In this document: in pieces, positions 54,184-63,690 of the stretch
Numbering within the stretch: position 1 is the first letter of the stretch
How the letters are laid out: every line of letters starts with the position of its first letter
Assembly (NCBI RefSeq): GCF_001956215.1
Contig: NZ_MRTQ01000004.1
Coordinates: forward strand, 1-64,000
Length of the DNA stretch: 64,000 bases
Origin: Paenibacillus sp. FSL R5-0490
GTDB taxonomy: Bacteria; Bacillota; Bacilli; Bacillales; Cytobacillaceae
Reading direction: 5' to 3'
The notes under the pieces: model-generated
The model's database searches: none
Told to the model about the DNA's origin: nothing
What the model saw: the letters and a program-made list of their open reading frames with translations, nothing else
Made by a program: the position numbers and the translations under genes

Positions 54184-54555
54184 ATGAAAGGGAAAATTTT
54201 AATCGTAGATGATCAGTTCGGAATCCGTATTTTACTTAATGAGGTACTGCAGAAGGAAGGGTACGACACATACCAGGCTGCCAATGGAGTCCAGGCTCTC
54301 GACATTGTTTCCAAGCATTCGCCTGATCTTGTTCTTCTTGATATGAAAATACCGGGAATGGACGGGATTGAAATTTTAAAAAGAATGAGAGTAGTGGATA
54401 AAGATATCCGCGTTATTATCATGACGGCTTACGGTGAACTCGATATGATTCAGGAAGCAAAGGATCTGGGTGCTCTTACTCACTTTGCGAAGCCATTCGA
54501 TATTGATGATATCAGGGCGGCAGTAAAGAAATATTTGCTGGTCCCTAACTCGTAA
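54184..54555 (+). CDS. spo0F: Sporulation response regulator Spo0F
   Basis: A 123-residue single-domain response regulator that passes phosphate from sporulation kinases to Spo0B in the phosphorelay. The acidic pocket is Asp9/Asp10 with the phosphorylated Asp53 in [13 protein letters not shown]. Thr81 and Lys103 (HFAKPFDID) are the switch residues. It is very close to B. subtilis Spo0F (numbering one lower). The ATG at 54184 follows AGAGGTGG. A longer reading from 54136 has no support. Confidence 0.97.
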   Translation: MKGKILIVDDQFGIRILLNEVLQKEGYDTYQAANGVQALDIVSKHSPDLVLLDMKIPGMDGIEILKRMRVVDKDIRVIIMTAYGELDMIQEAKDLGALTHFAKPFDIDDIRAAVKKYLLVPNS

Positions 54556-54556
54556 T

Positions 54557-54655
54557 AAGCCAAAAATATCCGTTTTTAACCTGAAATTCCAACACGATAA
54601 AAATGATAGCGTTTGCTTTATGACAATTCATAAAAACGCGCTGGAATAATGGCTT
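54557..54655. other. Nested inverted repeat downstream of spo0F
   Basis: Three pairs share one axis: AAGCCA/TGGCTT (54557-54562, 54650-54655), ATTCCA/TGGAAT (54586-54591, 54642-54647) and GCGTTT/AAACGC (54609-54614, 54634-54639). TTCTA follows but not a long T-run. It could end the spo0F transcript or be a relic of a repeat. Confidence 0.5.
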
Positions 54656-54812
54656 TTCTAAGTCCTTTTTGGTATGATAACAGATGAATTCCAAAGGGTC
54701 GTCTCAGTTTAGCGGACTATTTTAAGGGTACATATTCGATAGTGTTAAGGGGAAAACTTTAACAGTATTTAGTCTGTTGAACTTAAACGATTATCAATAA
54801 GGAGGAAGAAAA

Positions 54813-55670
54813 ATGCCTTTAGTTTCTATGACTGAAATGCTTAATAAAGCAAAATCAGAAGGCTATGCAGTAGGTCAATTTAACTTAAACAACCTTGAGT
54901 TCACTCAAGCGATCCTGCAGGCGGCAGAAGAAGAAAAATCACCGGTTATCCTTGGTGTTTCCGAAGGTGCTGCACGCTACATGGGCGGTTTTAAAACGGT
55001 TGTAAAAATGGTTGAAGGACTGCTTGAAGATTACAAAATTACCGTTCCTGTGGCTATTCACTTAGACCACGGTTCAAGTTTTGATAAATGTAAAGAAGCA
55101 ATCGATGCCGGATTCACATCTGTTATGATCGATGCTTCCCATGATCCATTCGAACAAAACGTGGAGACTACTTCAAAAGTAGTTGAATATGCACATTCAA
55201 AAGGCGTTTCAGTAGAAGCAGAGTTAGGAACTGTCGGCGGACAGGAAGACGATGTTATTGCTGATGGCGTTATTTATGCTGATGCAAAAGAATGTGAAGA
55301 GCTGGTTAAGCGTACAGGCATCGACTGCCTTGCTCCGGCACTGGGTTCTGTTCATGGACCATACAAAGGTGAGCCTAACCTTGGCTTTGCTGAAATGGAA
55401 GAGATCGGAAACCTTACAGGTGTTCCTCTGGTTCTTCATGGCGGTACTGGAATCCCGACAAAGGATATCCAAAAATCCGTTTCTTTAGGAACTGCTAAAA
55501 TCAATGTAAACACTGAAAACCAAATTGCTTCCGCAAAACGCGTTCGTGAAGTATTGGCAGCAGATACAGAAGTATACGATCCGCGCAAATACTTAGGACC
55601 GGCACGCGAAGCGATTAAAGAAACAGTAATCGGCAAAATGCGCGAATTTGGTTCTTCAAACAAAGCATAA
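54813..55670 (+). CDS. fbaA: Class II fructose-1,6-bisphosphate aldolase
   Basis: A 285-residue zinc aldolase of glycolysis and gluconeogenesis that interconverts fructose 1,6-bisphosphate with glyceraldehyde 3-phosphate and dihydroxyacetone phosphate. Metal-binding segments are [14 protein letters not shown] near residue 80, [15 protein letters not shown] near residue 132, and [15 protein letters not shown] near residue 206. AAGGAGG precedes the ATG. Gene order spo0F-fbaA-tal matches B. subtilis. Confidence 0.97.
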   Translation: MPLVSMTEMLNKAKSEGYAVGQFNLNNLEFTQAILQAAEEEKSPVILGVSEGAARYMGGFKTVVKMVEGLLEDYKITVPVAIHLDHGSSFDKCKEAIDAGFTSVMIDASHDPFEQNVETTSKVVEYAHSKGVSVEAELGTVGGQEDDVIADGVIYADAKECEELVKRTGIDCLAPALGSVHGPYKGEPNLGFAEMEEIGNLTGVPLVLHGGTGIPTKDIQKSVSLGTAKINVNTENQIASAKRVREVLAADTEVYDPRKYLGPAREAIKETVIGKMREFGSSNKA

Positions 55671-55687
55671 TAAAATAACTGCACGAA

Positions 55688-55715
55688 AAACCGCTTCTAG
55701 AATTAGGGGCGGTTT
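55688..55715 (+). terminator. Rho-independent terminator of fbaA
   Basis: AAACCGC and GCGGTTT flank TTCTAGAATTAGGG. The following T content is modest, so strength is uncertain. Confidence 0.65.
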
Positions 55716-55816
55716 GCCTTATTTATTGAGGCGAATTAGCATGTAAGGCTTTACAGAATCGCAGCTTTATTTAATAATACATAGATATCAGAATATTTTA
55801 TAAGGTGGGATTTTAT

Positions 55817-56461
55817 ATGAAGTTTTTCATCGATACAGCGAACATGGACGAAATTAAAGAAGCATATGCCCTTGGGGTGGTTGCAGGAGTAACAACGAAC
55901 CCATCATTGGTCGCAAAGGAAAAGAATGTATCCTTCCCTGACCGCCTTCGCGAAATCACGGAGTTAGTGCCAGGCTCAGTCAGCGCCGAAGTCATCGCTC
56001 TAGATGCTGAAGGCATGATTAAAGAAGGAAGAGAGCTTGCAGCGATTGCACCAAACATCACAATCAAGGTGCCAATGACACCGGATGGCCTGAAAGCCGT
56101 AAGCGCTTTTTCAAAAGAAGGCATTAAAACAAATGTAACGCTGATCTTCAGTGCAAACCAGGCGCTGCTTGCTGCAAGAGCAGGTGCTACATACGTTTCT
56201 CCATTCCTTGGACGTTTGGACGATATTGGCCACAACGGTCTTGATCTAATCTCCACAATTGCAGAGATCTTTGCGATTCATGACATTGATACAGAAATCA
56301 TCGCGGCTTCCATCAGACATCCTCAGCATGTGACGGATGCAGCATTAAGAGGAGCTCATATCGCGACAATTCCTTATAAAGTCATCCAGCAATTATTCAA
56401 CCATCCTCTGACAGATAAGGGAATCGAAGCGTTCCTTGCAGACTGGAACTCAAGAGGATAA
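55817..56461 (+). CDS. tal: Transaldolase-like / fructose-6-phosphate aldolase
   Basis: A 214-residue small class I aldolase of the TalC/MipB type. The Schiff-base lysine is Lys84 in [11 protein letters not shown]. Further segments are [12 protein letters not shown] near residue 24 and [15 protein letters not shown] near residue 130. B. subtilis YwjH of the same size is annotated as transaldolase; close relatives can be fructose-6-phosphate aldolases. The ATG at 55817 follows AAGGTGGG; GTG at 55805 lies within that site. Confidence 0.92.
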   Translation: MKFFIDTANMDEIKEAYALGVVAGVTTNPSLVAKEKNVSFPDRLREITELVPGSVSAEVIALDAEGMIKEGRELAAIAPNITIKVPMTPDGLKAVSAFSKEGIKTNVTLIFSANQALLAARAGATYVSPFLGRLDDIGHNGLDLISTIAEIFAIHDIDTEIIAASIRHPQHVTDAALRGAHIATIPYKVIQQLFNHPLTDKGIEAFLADWNSRG

Positions 56462-56471
56462 AGTGAAACCT

Positions 56472-56506
56472 CAATCAGTTGGGAGTGCTTTTCTCCCTGC
56501 TGATTG
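56472..56506 (+). terminator. Hairpin after tal
   Basis: CAATCAG-tt-GGGAG pairs with CTCCC-tg-CTGATTG. There is no T-run, so it is a weak terminator or a processing hairpin. Confidence 0.5.
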
Positions 56507-56510
56507 TTAG

Positions 56511-56580
56511 TTGAGGCCCACAGGAGTGGGTCACAAAGACGTTGCCACAGGATATGGCGTTATTAGTCTTTGTTCTTCTT
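56511..56580 (+). repeat. Dispersed module related to the 22302 repeat
   Basis: TTGAGGCCCACAGGAGTGGG followed by TCA..GACGTTGCCACAGGATATGGCG matches the last third of the repeat at 22432-22500 with a few substitutions. GCCCAC/GTGGGT forms a small stem. Here it stands without the GTCTAGCTCC and GCTTTTC ends. Confidence 0.65.
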
Positions 56581-56652
56581 TTCGGGCCTTTACGGGCAGT
56601 TTGCCCCCTCTTATCCTCCAATGATTTCTTTGAGTCTTGAAGTGGGGGGTTC

Positions 56653-56778
56653 TTACTGCACGTTAGACTGTGATAAGCGTTCTTCGGAAAAATACTCTAG
56701 AAAACTGGCTTTGTTTCGGTGCTGAATCGGATCAAGCCAGCCCCAATACTTGTACCTCGGTTTTTTAGTGCTTCTTTC
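56653..56778 (-). pseudogene. Possible coding remnant, about 41 codons
   Basis: An open stretch on the minus strand that ends at a stop codon and contains YKYWGWLDPIQHRNKASFLE then YFSEERLSQSNVQ. Its composition looks like real protein, rich in Trp, Tyr and Lys. It has no start codon or ribosome binding site and begins after an in-frame stop. It is probably the C-terminal relic of a mobile-element or other gene. I do not recognise the family. Confidence 0.35.
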
Positions 56779-56827
56779 TTAATTTTAGGCAGTTTTAGCA
56801 AGGTTTGTTGCTTTTTGTATCTTATTT

Positions 56828-57024
56828 ACTGAGTTGATTGGAGCGGAAGGTGCGAGATCCTCGAAAATGCATTCGCATTTTCTTCGTGCGGTGTTTACTC
56901 AAGGGAGCTTATTCAATGTCCTGCGGGAGTAGCGGGACAGGTGAGACCCCGCAGACGCGCGGCGTCGAGGAGGCTCACCGTCTGCTAAGCGGTTCGCTGA
57001 GCATCCTGGAGCGGAAATCAACGG
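56828..57024. repeat. GC-rich TTGGAGCGG repeat, copy 1
   Basis: Begins TTACTGAGTTGATTGGAGCGGAA and ends GGAGCGGAAATCAACGG, so the ends form an inverted repeat (GTTGATT/AATCAAC). The centre has CCTGCGGGA...CCCCGCAG and GGTGAG/CTCACC. A hairpin GAAAATGC-attc-GCATTTTC is inserted at 56863-56882. This element type is common in Bacillus intergenic DNA. Copy 2 is at 61518-61649. Short ORFs within it are artefacts. Confidence 0.82.
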
Positions 57025-57424
57025 ACAAGATTGATAGGTGAAAAATAATTTTATTTGAAAAGAGCCTAATTTTAACTTTTTTTGATTACAATACATGAGA
57101 TTTGATTTTTCGTGTAAACTATAAGATAAAGATAATGTCGGATTCTGTAAAAAACATATGGAAAATTGTTCCTTATGCAACTTGCAATGTTGCAAAATGC
57201 AGATACATGATAATATGTAAGTGCATATTTTCCCAAAGACTATATTTTTCCGATATTAAAAAAAGACAAGCCTATTGGGTTTCTTATAGAAGCTATGGCT
57301 ATTTCCTGCCAAAGTTGGTTAGAAAAGTAGTGTGTAGCTTTTGCTGTAAGGGCTATCAATTTTTTAAATATTGAAGTCAAATTCCAGCATATGTGTTTAA
57401 CAACGGCTTAGAAGGGAGTTACAA
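57025..57424. other. Intergenic region before murAB
   Basis: 400 bp of AT-rich DNA without a gene. It should hold the murAB promoter, but I did not find a clear -35/-10 pair. Contains ATGCAACTTGCAATGTTGC (57174-57192), a small TTGCAA-type dyad of unknown meaning. Confidence 0.4.
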
Positions 57425-58711
57425 ATGGAAAAGCTAATGATTGCAGGTGGATATCCTTTAAAAGGCACTGTCCGGATCAGCGGAGCGAAGAATAGTGCCG
57501 TCGCACTGATTCCAGCTACCATTTTAGCGGAATCGCCTGTAACAATTGAAGGTTTGCCGGATATTTCGGATGTACAAATTCTAAAAGATTTGCTTGAAGA
57601 AATAGGGGGCACTGTCGAATTCTCTGAAAATGATATGACAGTGGATCCCTCTTCCATGATTTCCATGCCTTTGCCGAACGGAAAAGTAAAAAAACTGCGC
57701 GCTTCCTATTATTTAATGGGAGCGATGCTCGGCCGGTTTAAAAAAGCGGTTATTGGACTTCCAGGAGGGTGCCACCTCGGGCCAAGGCCGATCGACCAGC
57801 ATATAAAAGGGTTTGAAGCTCTTGGCGCTCGTGTGACCAATGAGCAGGGAGCCATTTACCTTCGTGCCGATGAACTGCGCGGAGCCCGTATTTATCTCGA
57901 CGTTGTCAGTGTGGGAGCAACCATCAATATCATGCTTGCCGCTGTCAGGGCAAAAGGCAGAACCATTATCGAAAATGCAGCAAAAGAGCCTGAAATCATT
58001 GATGTTGCTACGCTTTTGACCAATATGGGCGCAAAAATCAAGGGTGCCGGCACAGATGTGATCCGCATTGATGGCGTGGATCATCTGCATGGCTGCCAGC
58101 ATACGATCATCCCGGACCGGATTGAAGCGGGAACGTATATGATTGTTGGTGCAGCGGCCGGAGAAGGCGTGCTGATTGACAATGTCATTCCGCATCATCT
58201 GGAGTCCTTAATTGCCAAGCTGCGCGAAATGGGCGTTCAGATTGAAACGAACGATGACCAGGTATTTGTCGGGCCAGCTGAGAAAATGAAAGCTGTGGAC
58301 ATTAAAACACTTGTTTATCCAGGGTTTCCTACAGACCTGCAGCAGCCGCTGACTTCTCTGTTAACGAATGCAGAAGGGACAAGCATGGTCACTGATACCA
58401 TTTATAGTGCCCGTTTTAAGCATATTGATGAGCTGCGCAGAATGAATGCCAACATTAAAGTGGAAGGGCGCTCTGCGATCATCAATGGGCCTGTTCAGCT
58501 TCAGGGTGCTAAAGTTAAGGCGAGCGATTTGCGCGCAGGCGCTGCACTGGTAATTGCCGGCTTAATGGCGGAAGGAGTTACTGAAGTCACAGGCTTAGAG
58601 CATATCGACAGAGGCTACAGCCACCTGGTTGAAAAGCTGAATGGACTTGGTGCCACAATCTGGCGCGAAGAAATGAGCAAAGAAGAAATGGAACAAATGA
58701 AGAACGCATAA
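57425..58711 (+). CDS. murAB: UDP-N-acetylglucosamine 1-carboxyvinyltransferase 2
   Basis: A 428-residue enzyme that adds enolpyruvate from PEP to UDP-GlcNAc, the first committed step of peptidoglycan synthesis. The fosfomycin-reactive Cys116 is in [16 protein letters not shown]. The Lys22 region is [13 protein letters not shown]. Its position between tal and glpX marks it as the MurAB (MurZ) paralogue of B. subtilis; MurAA would be encoded elsewhere. AAGGGAG precedes the ATG. Confidence 0.94.
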   Translation: MEKLMIAGGYPLKGTVRISGAKNSAVALIPATILAESPVTIEGLPDISDVQILKDLLEEIGGTVEFSENDMTVDPSSMISMPLPNGKVKKLRASYYLMGAMLGRFKKAVIGLPGGCHLGPRPIDQHIKGFEALGARVTNEQGAIYLRADELRGARIYLDVVSVGATINIMLAAVRAKGRTIIENAAKEPEIIDVATLLTNMGAKIKGAGTDVIRIDGVDHLHGCQHTIIPDRIEAGTYMIVGAAAGEGVLIDNVIPHHLESLIAKLREMGVQIETNDDQVFVGPAEKMKAVDIKTLVYPGFPTDLQQPLTSLLTNAEGTSMVTDTIYSARFKHIDELRRMNANIKVEGRSAIINGPVQLQGAKVKASDLRAGAALVIAGLMAEGVTEVTGLEHIDRGYSHLVEKLNGLGATIWREEMSKEEMEQMKNA

Positions 58712-58858
58712 ATAGAACACCTTTGAATATTGACAGCTGACTGATCTTTGTAAGATCAGCAGAAAAATATAAATTAAGGCAGGCATGCGGTGCCGGAGGA
58801 AAGAAACCGGTCCGCTTTTGCCATGCTGCCAGCCTTAGAATCCGGGGAGGAAAAATCG

Positions 58859-59821
58859 ATGGAAAGAAGTTTGTCAATGGAATTAGTTCGTGTAACAGAA
58901 GGTGCCGCTTTAGCATCAGCACGCTGGATGGGCCGCGGATTAAAGGATGAAGCGGATGATGCCGCAACTTCTGCAATGAGAGATGTATTCGATACGGTGC
59001 CAATGAAGGGAACAGTCGTTATCGGGGAAGGCGAAATGGATGAAGCGCCAATGCTTTATATCGGGGAAAAGCTTGGAACAGGCTATGGCCCGCGCGTGGA
59101 TGTCGCTGTTGATCCGCTTGAAGGAACAAACATCGTAGCATCCGGCGGCTGGAATGCATTAGCTGTTCTTGCTGTAGCTGACCACGGAAATCTTCTGCAT
59201 GCTCCTGATATGTATATGGACAAAATTGCAGTCGGTCCTGAAGCGGTTGGACAAATTGATATTAACGCTTCTGTTTTGGATAATTTGAAAGCGGTCGCAA
59301 AAGCCAAAAACAAAGATATCCAGGATGTCGTGGCGACAGTGCTTAACCGTGAGCGCCATGAACACATCATCAGCCAGCTTCGCGAAGCAGGTGCCAGAAT
59401 TAAATTAATCAATGATGGCGACGTGGCTGGAGCCATTAATACTGCCTTTGATGAAACAGGTGTCGATATTCTGTTCGGATCAGGCGGTGCACCGGAAGGC
59501 GTACTGGCAGCTGTTGCCCTAAAGTGCCTTGGCGGGGAAATTCAAGGGAAACTTCTTCCGCAAAATGACGCAGAGGCTGAGCGCTGCTTGAAGATGGGCC
59601 TTGATATTAATAAAGTCCTTCTTATGGAAGACCTGGTAAAAGGCGATGACGCGATTTTTGCTGCAACAGGCGTAACGGATGGAGAGCTTTTGAAAGGCGT
59701 ACAGTTTAAAGGCTCATATGGTTCTACCCATTCAATTGTTATGCGTGCCAAATCAGGAACGGTCCGCTTTGTCGAGGGGCGCCATAGTCTGAAGAAAAAG
59801 CCTAATCTTGTTATGAAATAA
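58859..59821 (+). CDS. glpX: Class II fructose-1,6-bisphosphatase GlpX
   Basis: A 320-residue Mg/Mn-dependent phosphatase of gluconeogenesis. Motifs are [17 protein letters not shown] near residue 55, [17 protein letters not shown] near residue 85, and [20 protein letters not shown] near residue 205. It is nearly identical in length to B. subtilis YwjI. The ATG at 58859 follows GGGGAGG. A GTG at 58790 would add 23 residues that homologues lack. Confidence 0.95.
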   Translation: MERSLSMELVRVTEGAALASARWMGRGLKDEADDAATSAMRDVFDTVPMKGTVVIGEGEMDEAPMLYIGEKLGTGYGPRVDVAVDPLEGTNIVASGGWNALAVLAVADHGNLLHAPDMYMDKIAVGPEAVGQIDINASVLDNLKAVAKAKNKDIQDVVATVLNRERHEHIISQLREAGARIKLINDGDVAGAINTAFDETGVDILFGSGGAPEGVLAAVALKCLGGEIQGKLLPQNDAEAERCLKMGLDINKVLLMEDLVKGDDAIFAATGVTDGELLKGVQFKGSYGSTHSIVMRAKSGTVRFVEGRHSLKKKPNLVMK

Positions 59822-59845
59822 ATAAATATATATAAACAGATAGAA

Positions 59846-59882
59846 AATGAGTGCTGGCCGCATTGCGCCAGCCTGCTCATTT
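59846..59882 (+). terminator. Rho-independent terminator of glpX
   Basis: AATGAGTG-CTGGC pairs with GCCAG-CCTGCTCATT around CGCATTGC with one or two mismatches, followed by TTCCATTTCC. Moderate strength. Confidence 0.65.
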
Positions 59883-60134
59883 CCATTTCCTTCCTGCTAT
59901 ATTTTCCATATCAAATTTTGTTATTGATTAATTTTCATATTAAGGGGTAAAATAGAGATTGTTTTTCATGGAATAGGATACCTCAAAATTTTAACCGAAA
60001 ACGGACAGCAAACCGTTCCATTCCTCGAAACCTTTAATTAAGAACATAATGATAGAATCTTCAGCTATTTTCAGTGCCTCAAAGTATCTTTCCCTTTCCT
60101 TTCATATAAAGCCCAATCATTTGAACAGCTGCAT

Positions 60135-60173
60135 ATGGAGGAAATAATTGAAAATTTCAAAAGTGTGGTGTAA
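60135..60173 (+). CDS. Short leader ORF immediately upstream of rho
   Basis: ATG at 60135 opens a 12-residue frame, [12 protein letters not shown], that stops with TAA two bases before the rho ATG. Its own ribosome binding site is poor. A strong GGAGGAAATAA lies inside it, too far from the rho start. The arrangement would allow translational coupling to rho. The ORF could also be chance. Confidence 0.3.
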   Translation: MEEIIENFKSVV

Positions 60174-60175
60174 AA

Positions 60176-61441
60176 ATGGGTTTAAACATTTCAAGTTTAG
60201 AAAATATGAAGCTTAAAGAGCTTTATGAACTTGCCCGTGAATATAAAGTTTCTTATTACAGCAAGTTATCGAAAAAAGAATTAATCTTTGCCATCCTGAA
60301 AGCAAGAGCAGAGCAGGAAGGCTACTTCTTCATGGAAGGTGTCCTGGAGATCATTCAGTCTGAAGGGTTTGGTTTCCTTCGTCCAATCAACTATTCACCA
60401 AGCTCAGAGGATATTTATATTTCCGCTTCCCAGATCCGCCGTTTCGATTTGAGAAACGGAGATAAAGTTTCAGGAAAAGTCCGTCCTCCAAAAGAAAATG
60501 AGCGTTATTTCGGCCTTCTGCAGGTTGAAGCTGTGAATGGCGATGATCCCGAATCAGCAAAAGAACGTGTTCACTTCCCTGGTCTGACACCACTTTATCC
60601 AAACCGCCATATGAAATTGGAGACAGGTACAAGACAGCTGTCTACAAGAATTATGGACCTGCTTGCACCGGTTGGATTCGGACAGCGCGGTCTGATTGTC
60701 GCGCCTCCAAAAGCAGGTAAGACAATGCTGTTAAAAGAAATTGCCAACAGCATTACAACCAATCACCCGGAAGCGGAACTGATCGTGCTATTGATTGACG
60801 AGCGTCCGGAAGAGGTAACAGACATCGAACGTTCCGTTGCAGGCGATGTAGTCAGTTCCACATTTGATGAAGTGCCGGAAAACCACATTAAAGTGGCCGA
60901 GCTCGTTCTTGAACGTGCTATGCGTCTCGTTGAGCATAAACGTGATGTTGTCATTTTAATGGACAGCATCACAAGACTGGCAAGAGCCTATAACCTGGTT
61001 ATTCCTCCAAGCGGCAGAACCCTGTCCGGCGGTATTGACCCGGCGGCATTCCACCGTCCAAAGCGTTTCTTCGGTGCTGCCCGAAACATTGAAGAGGGCG
61101 GAAGCTTAACGATTCTGGCAACTGCACTCGTTGACACGGGTTCACGAATGGATGATGTTATTTACGAAGAATTCAAGGGGACAGGTAATATGGAGCTGCA
61201 CCTTGACCGTTCACTGGCTGAAAGAAGAATCTTCCCGGCCATCGACATCCGCCGCTCCGGCACGCGTAAAGAGGAACTTCTTATTCAGAAAGATCACTTG
61301 GACAAGCTGTGGGCAATCCGCAAGTCCATGTCAGATTCACCGGACTTCGCCGAAAAACTGCTTCGCAAGCTAAGACAGACAAAATCAAACGAAGAATTTT
61401 TCGCTAACCTTGCTGAAGAAATGAAGGCTAAGCGTTCGTAA
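60176..61441 (+). CDS. rho: Transcription termination factor Rho
   Basis: A 421-residue hexameric RNA helicase that ends transcription at rut sites. An N-terminal Rho_N helical region ([16 protein letters not shown]) is followed by a cold-shock RNA-binding domain ([19 protein letters not shown]), then the ATPase with Walker [12 protein letters not shown] near residue 180 and the Q-loop/R-loop segments. It is nearly identical to B. subtilis Rho in the core. The ribosome binding site is weak (GTGTGGTG), and a short ORF ends two bases upstream. B. subtilis Rho is autoregulated. Confidence 0.96.
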   Translation: MGLNISSLENMKLKELYELAREYKVSYYSKLSKKELIFAILKARAEQEGYFFMEGVLEIIQSEGFGFLRPINYSPSSEDIYISASQIRRFDLRNGDKVSGKVRPPKENERYFGLLQVEAVNGDDPESAKERVHFPGLTPLYPNRHMKLETGTRQLSTRIMDLLAPVGFGQRGLIVAPPKAGKTMLLKEIANSITTNHPEAELIVLLIDERPEEVTDIERSVAGDVVSSTFDEVPENHIKVAELVLERAMRLVEHKRDVVILMDSITRLARAYNLVIPPSGRTLSGGIDPAAFHRPKRFFGAARNIEEGGSLTILATALVDTGSRMDDVIYEEFKGTGNMELHLDRSLAERRIFPAIDIRRSGTRKEELLIQKDHLDKLWAIRKSMSDSPDFAEKLLRKLRQTKSNEEFFANLAEEMKAKRS

Positions 61442-61517
61442 TTAAATTTGGATGCAATTGTCTTTTTTAAGAATGCTGTTTATTTAAATTTGTTTTCTGC
61501 AGTAATCTAAATTACTC

Positions 61518-61649
61518 TACTGAGTTGGTTGGAGCGGAGGGCATTTGACTCCTGCGGGAGGAGAGGGAGCGGGAGACCCCGCAGGCGAAGCCGAGGAGGC
61601 TCCCGTTCCTCCCCGCGGAAAGCAAATGCCTGCAGCGGAAACTAACGGG
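61518..61649. repeat. GC-rich TTGGAGCGG repeat, copy 2
   Basis: The ends TACTGAGTTGGTTGGAGCGG and GCAGCGGAAACTAACGG form an inverted repeat (GTTGGTT/AACTAAC). Inner pairs are GGCATTTG/CAAATGCC (61540-61547, 61623-61630) and CCTGCGGG/CCCGCAGG (61551-61558, 61578-61585). The element can fold into a long GC-rich hairpin between rho and rpmE. It is related to 56828-57024. Confidence 0.85.
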
Positions 61650-61827
61650 TAACGTTAATAAACAAAATTCCATCTGGAAATTCCAGGATGCAGAATTCGC
61701 TTATTGCAAAAAACACATGGACTTGTTATAATGATGACAGTGTGTTTTTGAAGTTTACGGCAATTCATGATTGCCCGTAATATATAACTCTGTTTCGAAT
61801 GATTCAGGGCGGAAGGAGATGAAAAGA

Positions 61828-62040
61828 ATGAAATCAGGAATTCATCCTAACTATAAAAAAGCAATGGTGAAATGTGCTTGTGGTAACGAGTTCGAAACCG
61901 GTTCTGTTCAAGAAGAGATCCGCGTTGAAACTTGCTCTGAGTGCCATCCATTCTATACTGGACGTCAGAAATTCGCTGAAGCCGGCGGACGTGTTGACCG
62001 TTTCAATAAGAAATACGGCATTAAGTCAGAACAAAAATAA
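61828..62040 (+). CDS. rpmE: 50S ribosomal protein L31 (zinc form)
   Basis: A 70-residue ribosomal protein. Cys16 and Cys18 (CACG) with Cys36 and Cys39 (CSECH) are the zinc ligands that distinguish RpmE from its zinc-free paralogue RpmE2. In B. subtilis the zinc form is displaced when zinc is scarce. The ATG at 61828 follows AAGGAG. An earlier in-frame start at 61771 has no support. A perfect terminator follows. Confidence 0.96.
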   Translation: MKSGIHPNYKKAMVKCACGNEFETGSVQEEIRVETCSECHPFYTGRQKFAEAGGRVDRFNKKYGIKSEQK

Positions 62041-62049
62041 TAAACAACA

Positions 62050-62084
62050 AAAACAGGCAAGTTAACTTTCTTGCCTGTTTTTTA
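62050..62084 (+). terminator. Rho-independent terminator of rpmE
   Basis: AAAACAGGCAAG and CTTGCCTGTTTT form a perfect 12-bp stem followed by further T. Confidence 0.92.
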
Positions 62085-62212
62085 TTGCAAAATAAGCTGT
62101 TATGAAGAATTGCTTTAGGGACCTTTTTGCTTTTAGAAGCGCGACCCTTTTCTTCATAAAATAGTTAAAACAAGCCATTCTATTAGTTAGAACGAGGAAG
62201 GAGAGGCCGTTC

Positions 62213-62833
62213 ATGTACGTTATGAATCATCACGGATGGGTGGAAGTCATTTGCGGCAGCATGTTCTCCGGTAAATCAGAAGAACTGATTCGCCGTGTGC
62301 GCAGAGCTCAGTTCGCCAAACAGCAAATCGCTGTATTTAAACCGCAGATTGATAACCGATATAGTGATGAAGCTGTCGTTTCACATAATGGAACTTCGGT
62401 CATAGCTAAACCCCTGACCCAGTCTACCGATATTTTTAAATACATTACACCTGAAACTGATTTGATTGCTATTGATGAAGTGCAATTCTTTGATGATGAA
62501 ATTGTCAAAGTCATTCAGCACCTGGCTGACAGCGGACATCGTGTCATTGCTGCCGGACTTGACCAGGACTTCCGCGGGGAGCCGTTTGGCCAAATGCCTG
62601 CCATCATGGCGATAGCAGAATTGGTTACAAAGCTTCAAGCCGTCTGTGCCGTCTGCGGATCACCTGCAAGCCGTACACAGCGCCTGATCAATGGAAATCC
62701 AGCTTCATATGATGACCCGGTTATTTTAGTTGGCGCCTCAGAAGCCTATGAACCGCGCTGCCGCCATCACCATGAAGTTCCCAAATCACCCAATGTTTTA
62801 GAAAAACAGAAGACAACCGAGTTTTTATCATAA
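62213..62833 (+). CDS. tdk: Thymidine kinase
   Basis: A 206-residue type II thymidine kinase for pyrimidine salvage. Walker A is [11 protein letters not shown] near residue 15, Walker B is IDEVQFF near residue 87, and a zinc-binding pair CAVCG near residue 145 has ligands completed by CRHHH near residue 183. GAAGGAGAGG precedes the ATG. It is the last gene of the conserved rho-rpmE-tdk run. Confidence 0.96.
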   Translation: MYVMNHHGWVEVICGSMFSGKSEELIRRVRRAQFAKQQIAVFKPQIDNRYSDEAVVSHNGTSVIAKPLTQSTDIFKYITPETDLIAIDEVQFFDDEIVKVIQHLADSGHRVIAAGLDQDFRGEPFGQMPAIMAIAELVTKLQAVCAVCGSPASRTQRLINGNPASYDDPVILVGASEAYEPRCRHHHEVPKSPNVLEKQKTTEFLS

Positions 62834-62853
62834 ATTCATACTTAACGATCTCT

Positions 62854-62883
62854 CTGCCCTGGCGTGTTCCGGGCAGTTTTTTT
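62854..62883 (+). terminator. Rho-independent terminator of tdk
   Basis: CTGCCC and GGGCAG flank TGGCGTGTTCC, which pairs further, and are followed by T7. Confidence 0.88.
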
Positions 62884-62943
62884 ATTTTGCCGAGCAGAAT
62901 TGGTCGCCATGAAGAGTTCATGAAGCCGAAAAGCAGAAGATCC

Positions 62944-63097
62944 GCGAAAAATCCGTGAGTGAGTCCGAACCTTGGTCAACTTCAGACAAAAAAGTAAAAT
63001 CCGGGAGACTGAGTCCGAACTTGAGTTAACTTCAGACACAAAAAGCGAAAATCCAATGATTTGAGTCTGAACTCGGAGTGGCTTCAGACAAGAAACT
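62944..63097. repeat. Degenerate ~51-bp tandem repeat array, right copy
   Basis: Three units of 50-52 bp, each with GTCyGAA and TTCAGAC arms (62963-62969/62981-62987, 63013-63019/63031-63037, 63065-63071/63083-63089) followed by an A-run and GAAAATCC. The third unit has perfect arms GTCTGAA/TTCAGAC. It is the same family and orientation as the array at 1-170. It lies between the tdk terminator and the lipoprotein gene, with no coding signal. Confidence 0.82.
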
Positions 63098-63221
63098 AAG
63101 AAAAATGCTCACCAAAGCTTCAGCAAATCAAAAATCAACGCCTTCACACCCCAGCTCTGCCTTATATTGGACCGCACAATCCTCCCTCTAGCGGACATGC
63201 TATAAAAAGGAGGTGTAAGAA

Positions 63222-63662
63222 ATGAAGAAACTGAGTATTTTCCTTTTGATGCTCGCATTTATGGCTGGCTGTGCCAACAATCAGGCAACTGAAAGTGAGT
63301 ATGACCATGAGAGCCGAGATGGGGTTTCATTTATCAATAATGAACTGGACCGCACGGAGGACAATGATACAATGGACCGGACGATGAGCGGTGACCAGAA
63401 CCCGAACTTTATCAATTTTGACGGCAAACGCCTGGATAACCAGGATGATATCGACCAGGCCCGCAAGGTGATTGCTGCTCATGATGGATTCCGTCCTGGA
63501 GCTGTCTGGGTTAATGGAGAAGATATGTGGGTGACAGCTTATCGACGAGGCAATATGACCCATCAGGAAAAAATAGATTCTCAAGCGCAACTGCACAAAA
63601 TGCTGATCAAGGCTCTGCCCCGTTATCATATTGAGGTGAAGGTTCAGGAAGACCGCACGTAA
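63222..63662 (+). CDS. YhcN/YlaJ-like sporulation lipoprotein
   Basis: A 146-residue lipoprotein. The signal peptide ends in the lipobox FMAGC, so Cys17 is the lipidated residue. The mature part has an acidic Asn/Asp-rich linker, then a small domain with VIAAHDGFRPGAVWVNGEDMWV, the pattern of the YhcN/YlaJ family of spore membrane lipoproteins. A role in spores is inferred from the family only. AAGGAGGTG precedes the ATG. A terminator follows. Confidence 0.78.
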   Translation: MKKLSIFLLMLAFMAGCANNQATESEYDHESRDGVSFINNELDRTEDNDTMDRTMSGDQNPNFINFDGKRLDNQDDIDQARKVIAAHDGFRPGAVWVNGEDMWVTAYRRGNMTHQEKIDSQAQLHKMLIKALPRYHIEVKVQEDRT

Positions 63663-63690
63663 AATGCCCTGCTTACCAGGGCATTTTTTT
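63662..63690. terminator. Bidirectional terminator
   Basis: AAATGCCCTG and CAGGGCATTT pair perfectly around CTTAC, followed by T. It separates the lipoprotein gene from a convergent transporter gene. Confidence 0.88.

Noticed and set aside
56838-57041. A 67-codon ORF within the GC-rich repeat
   Set aside because: It coincides with the repeat hairpin and has no coding features.
58790-58858. A 23-residue extension of GlpX from GTG at 58790
   Set aside because: Homologues begin at [14 protein letters not shown], and a GGGGAGG site lies just before that ATG.
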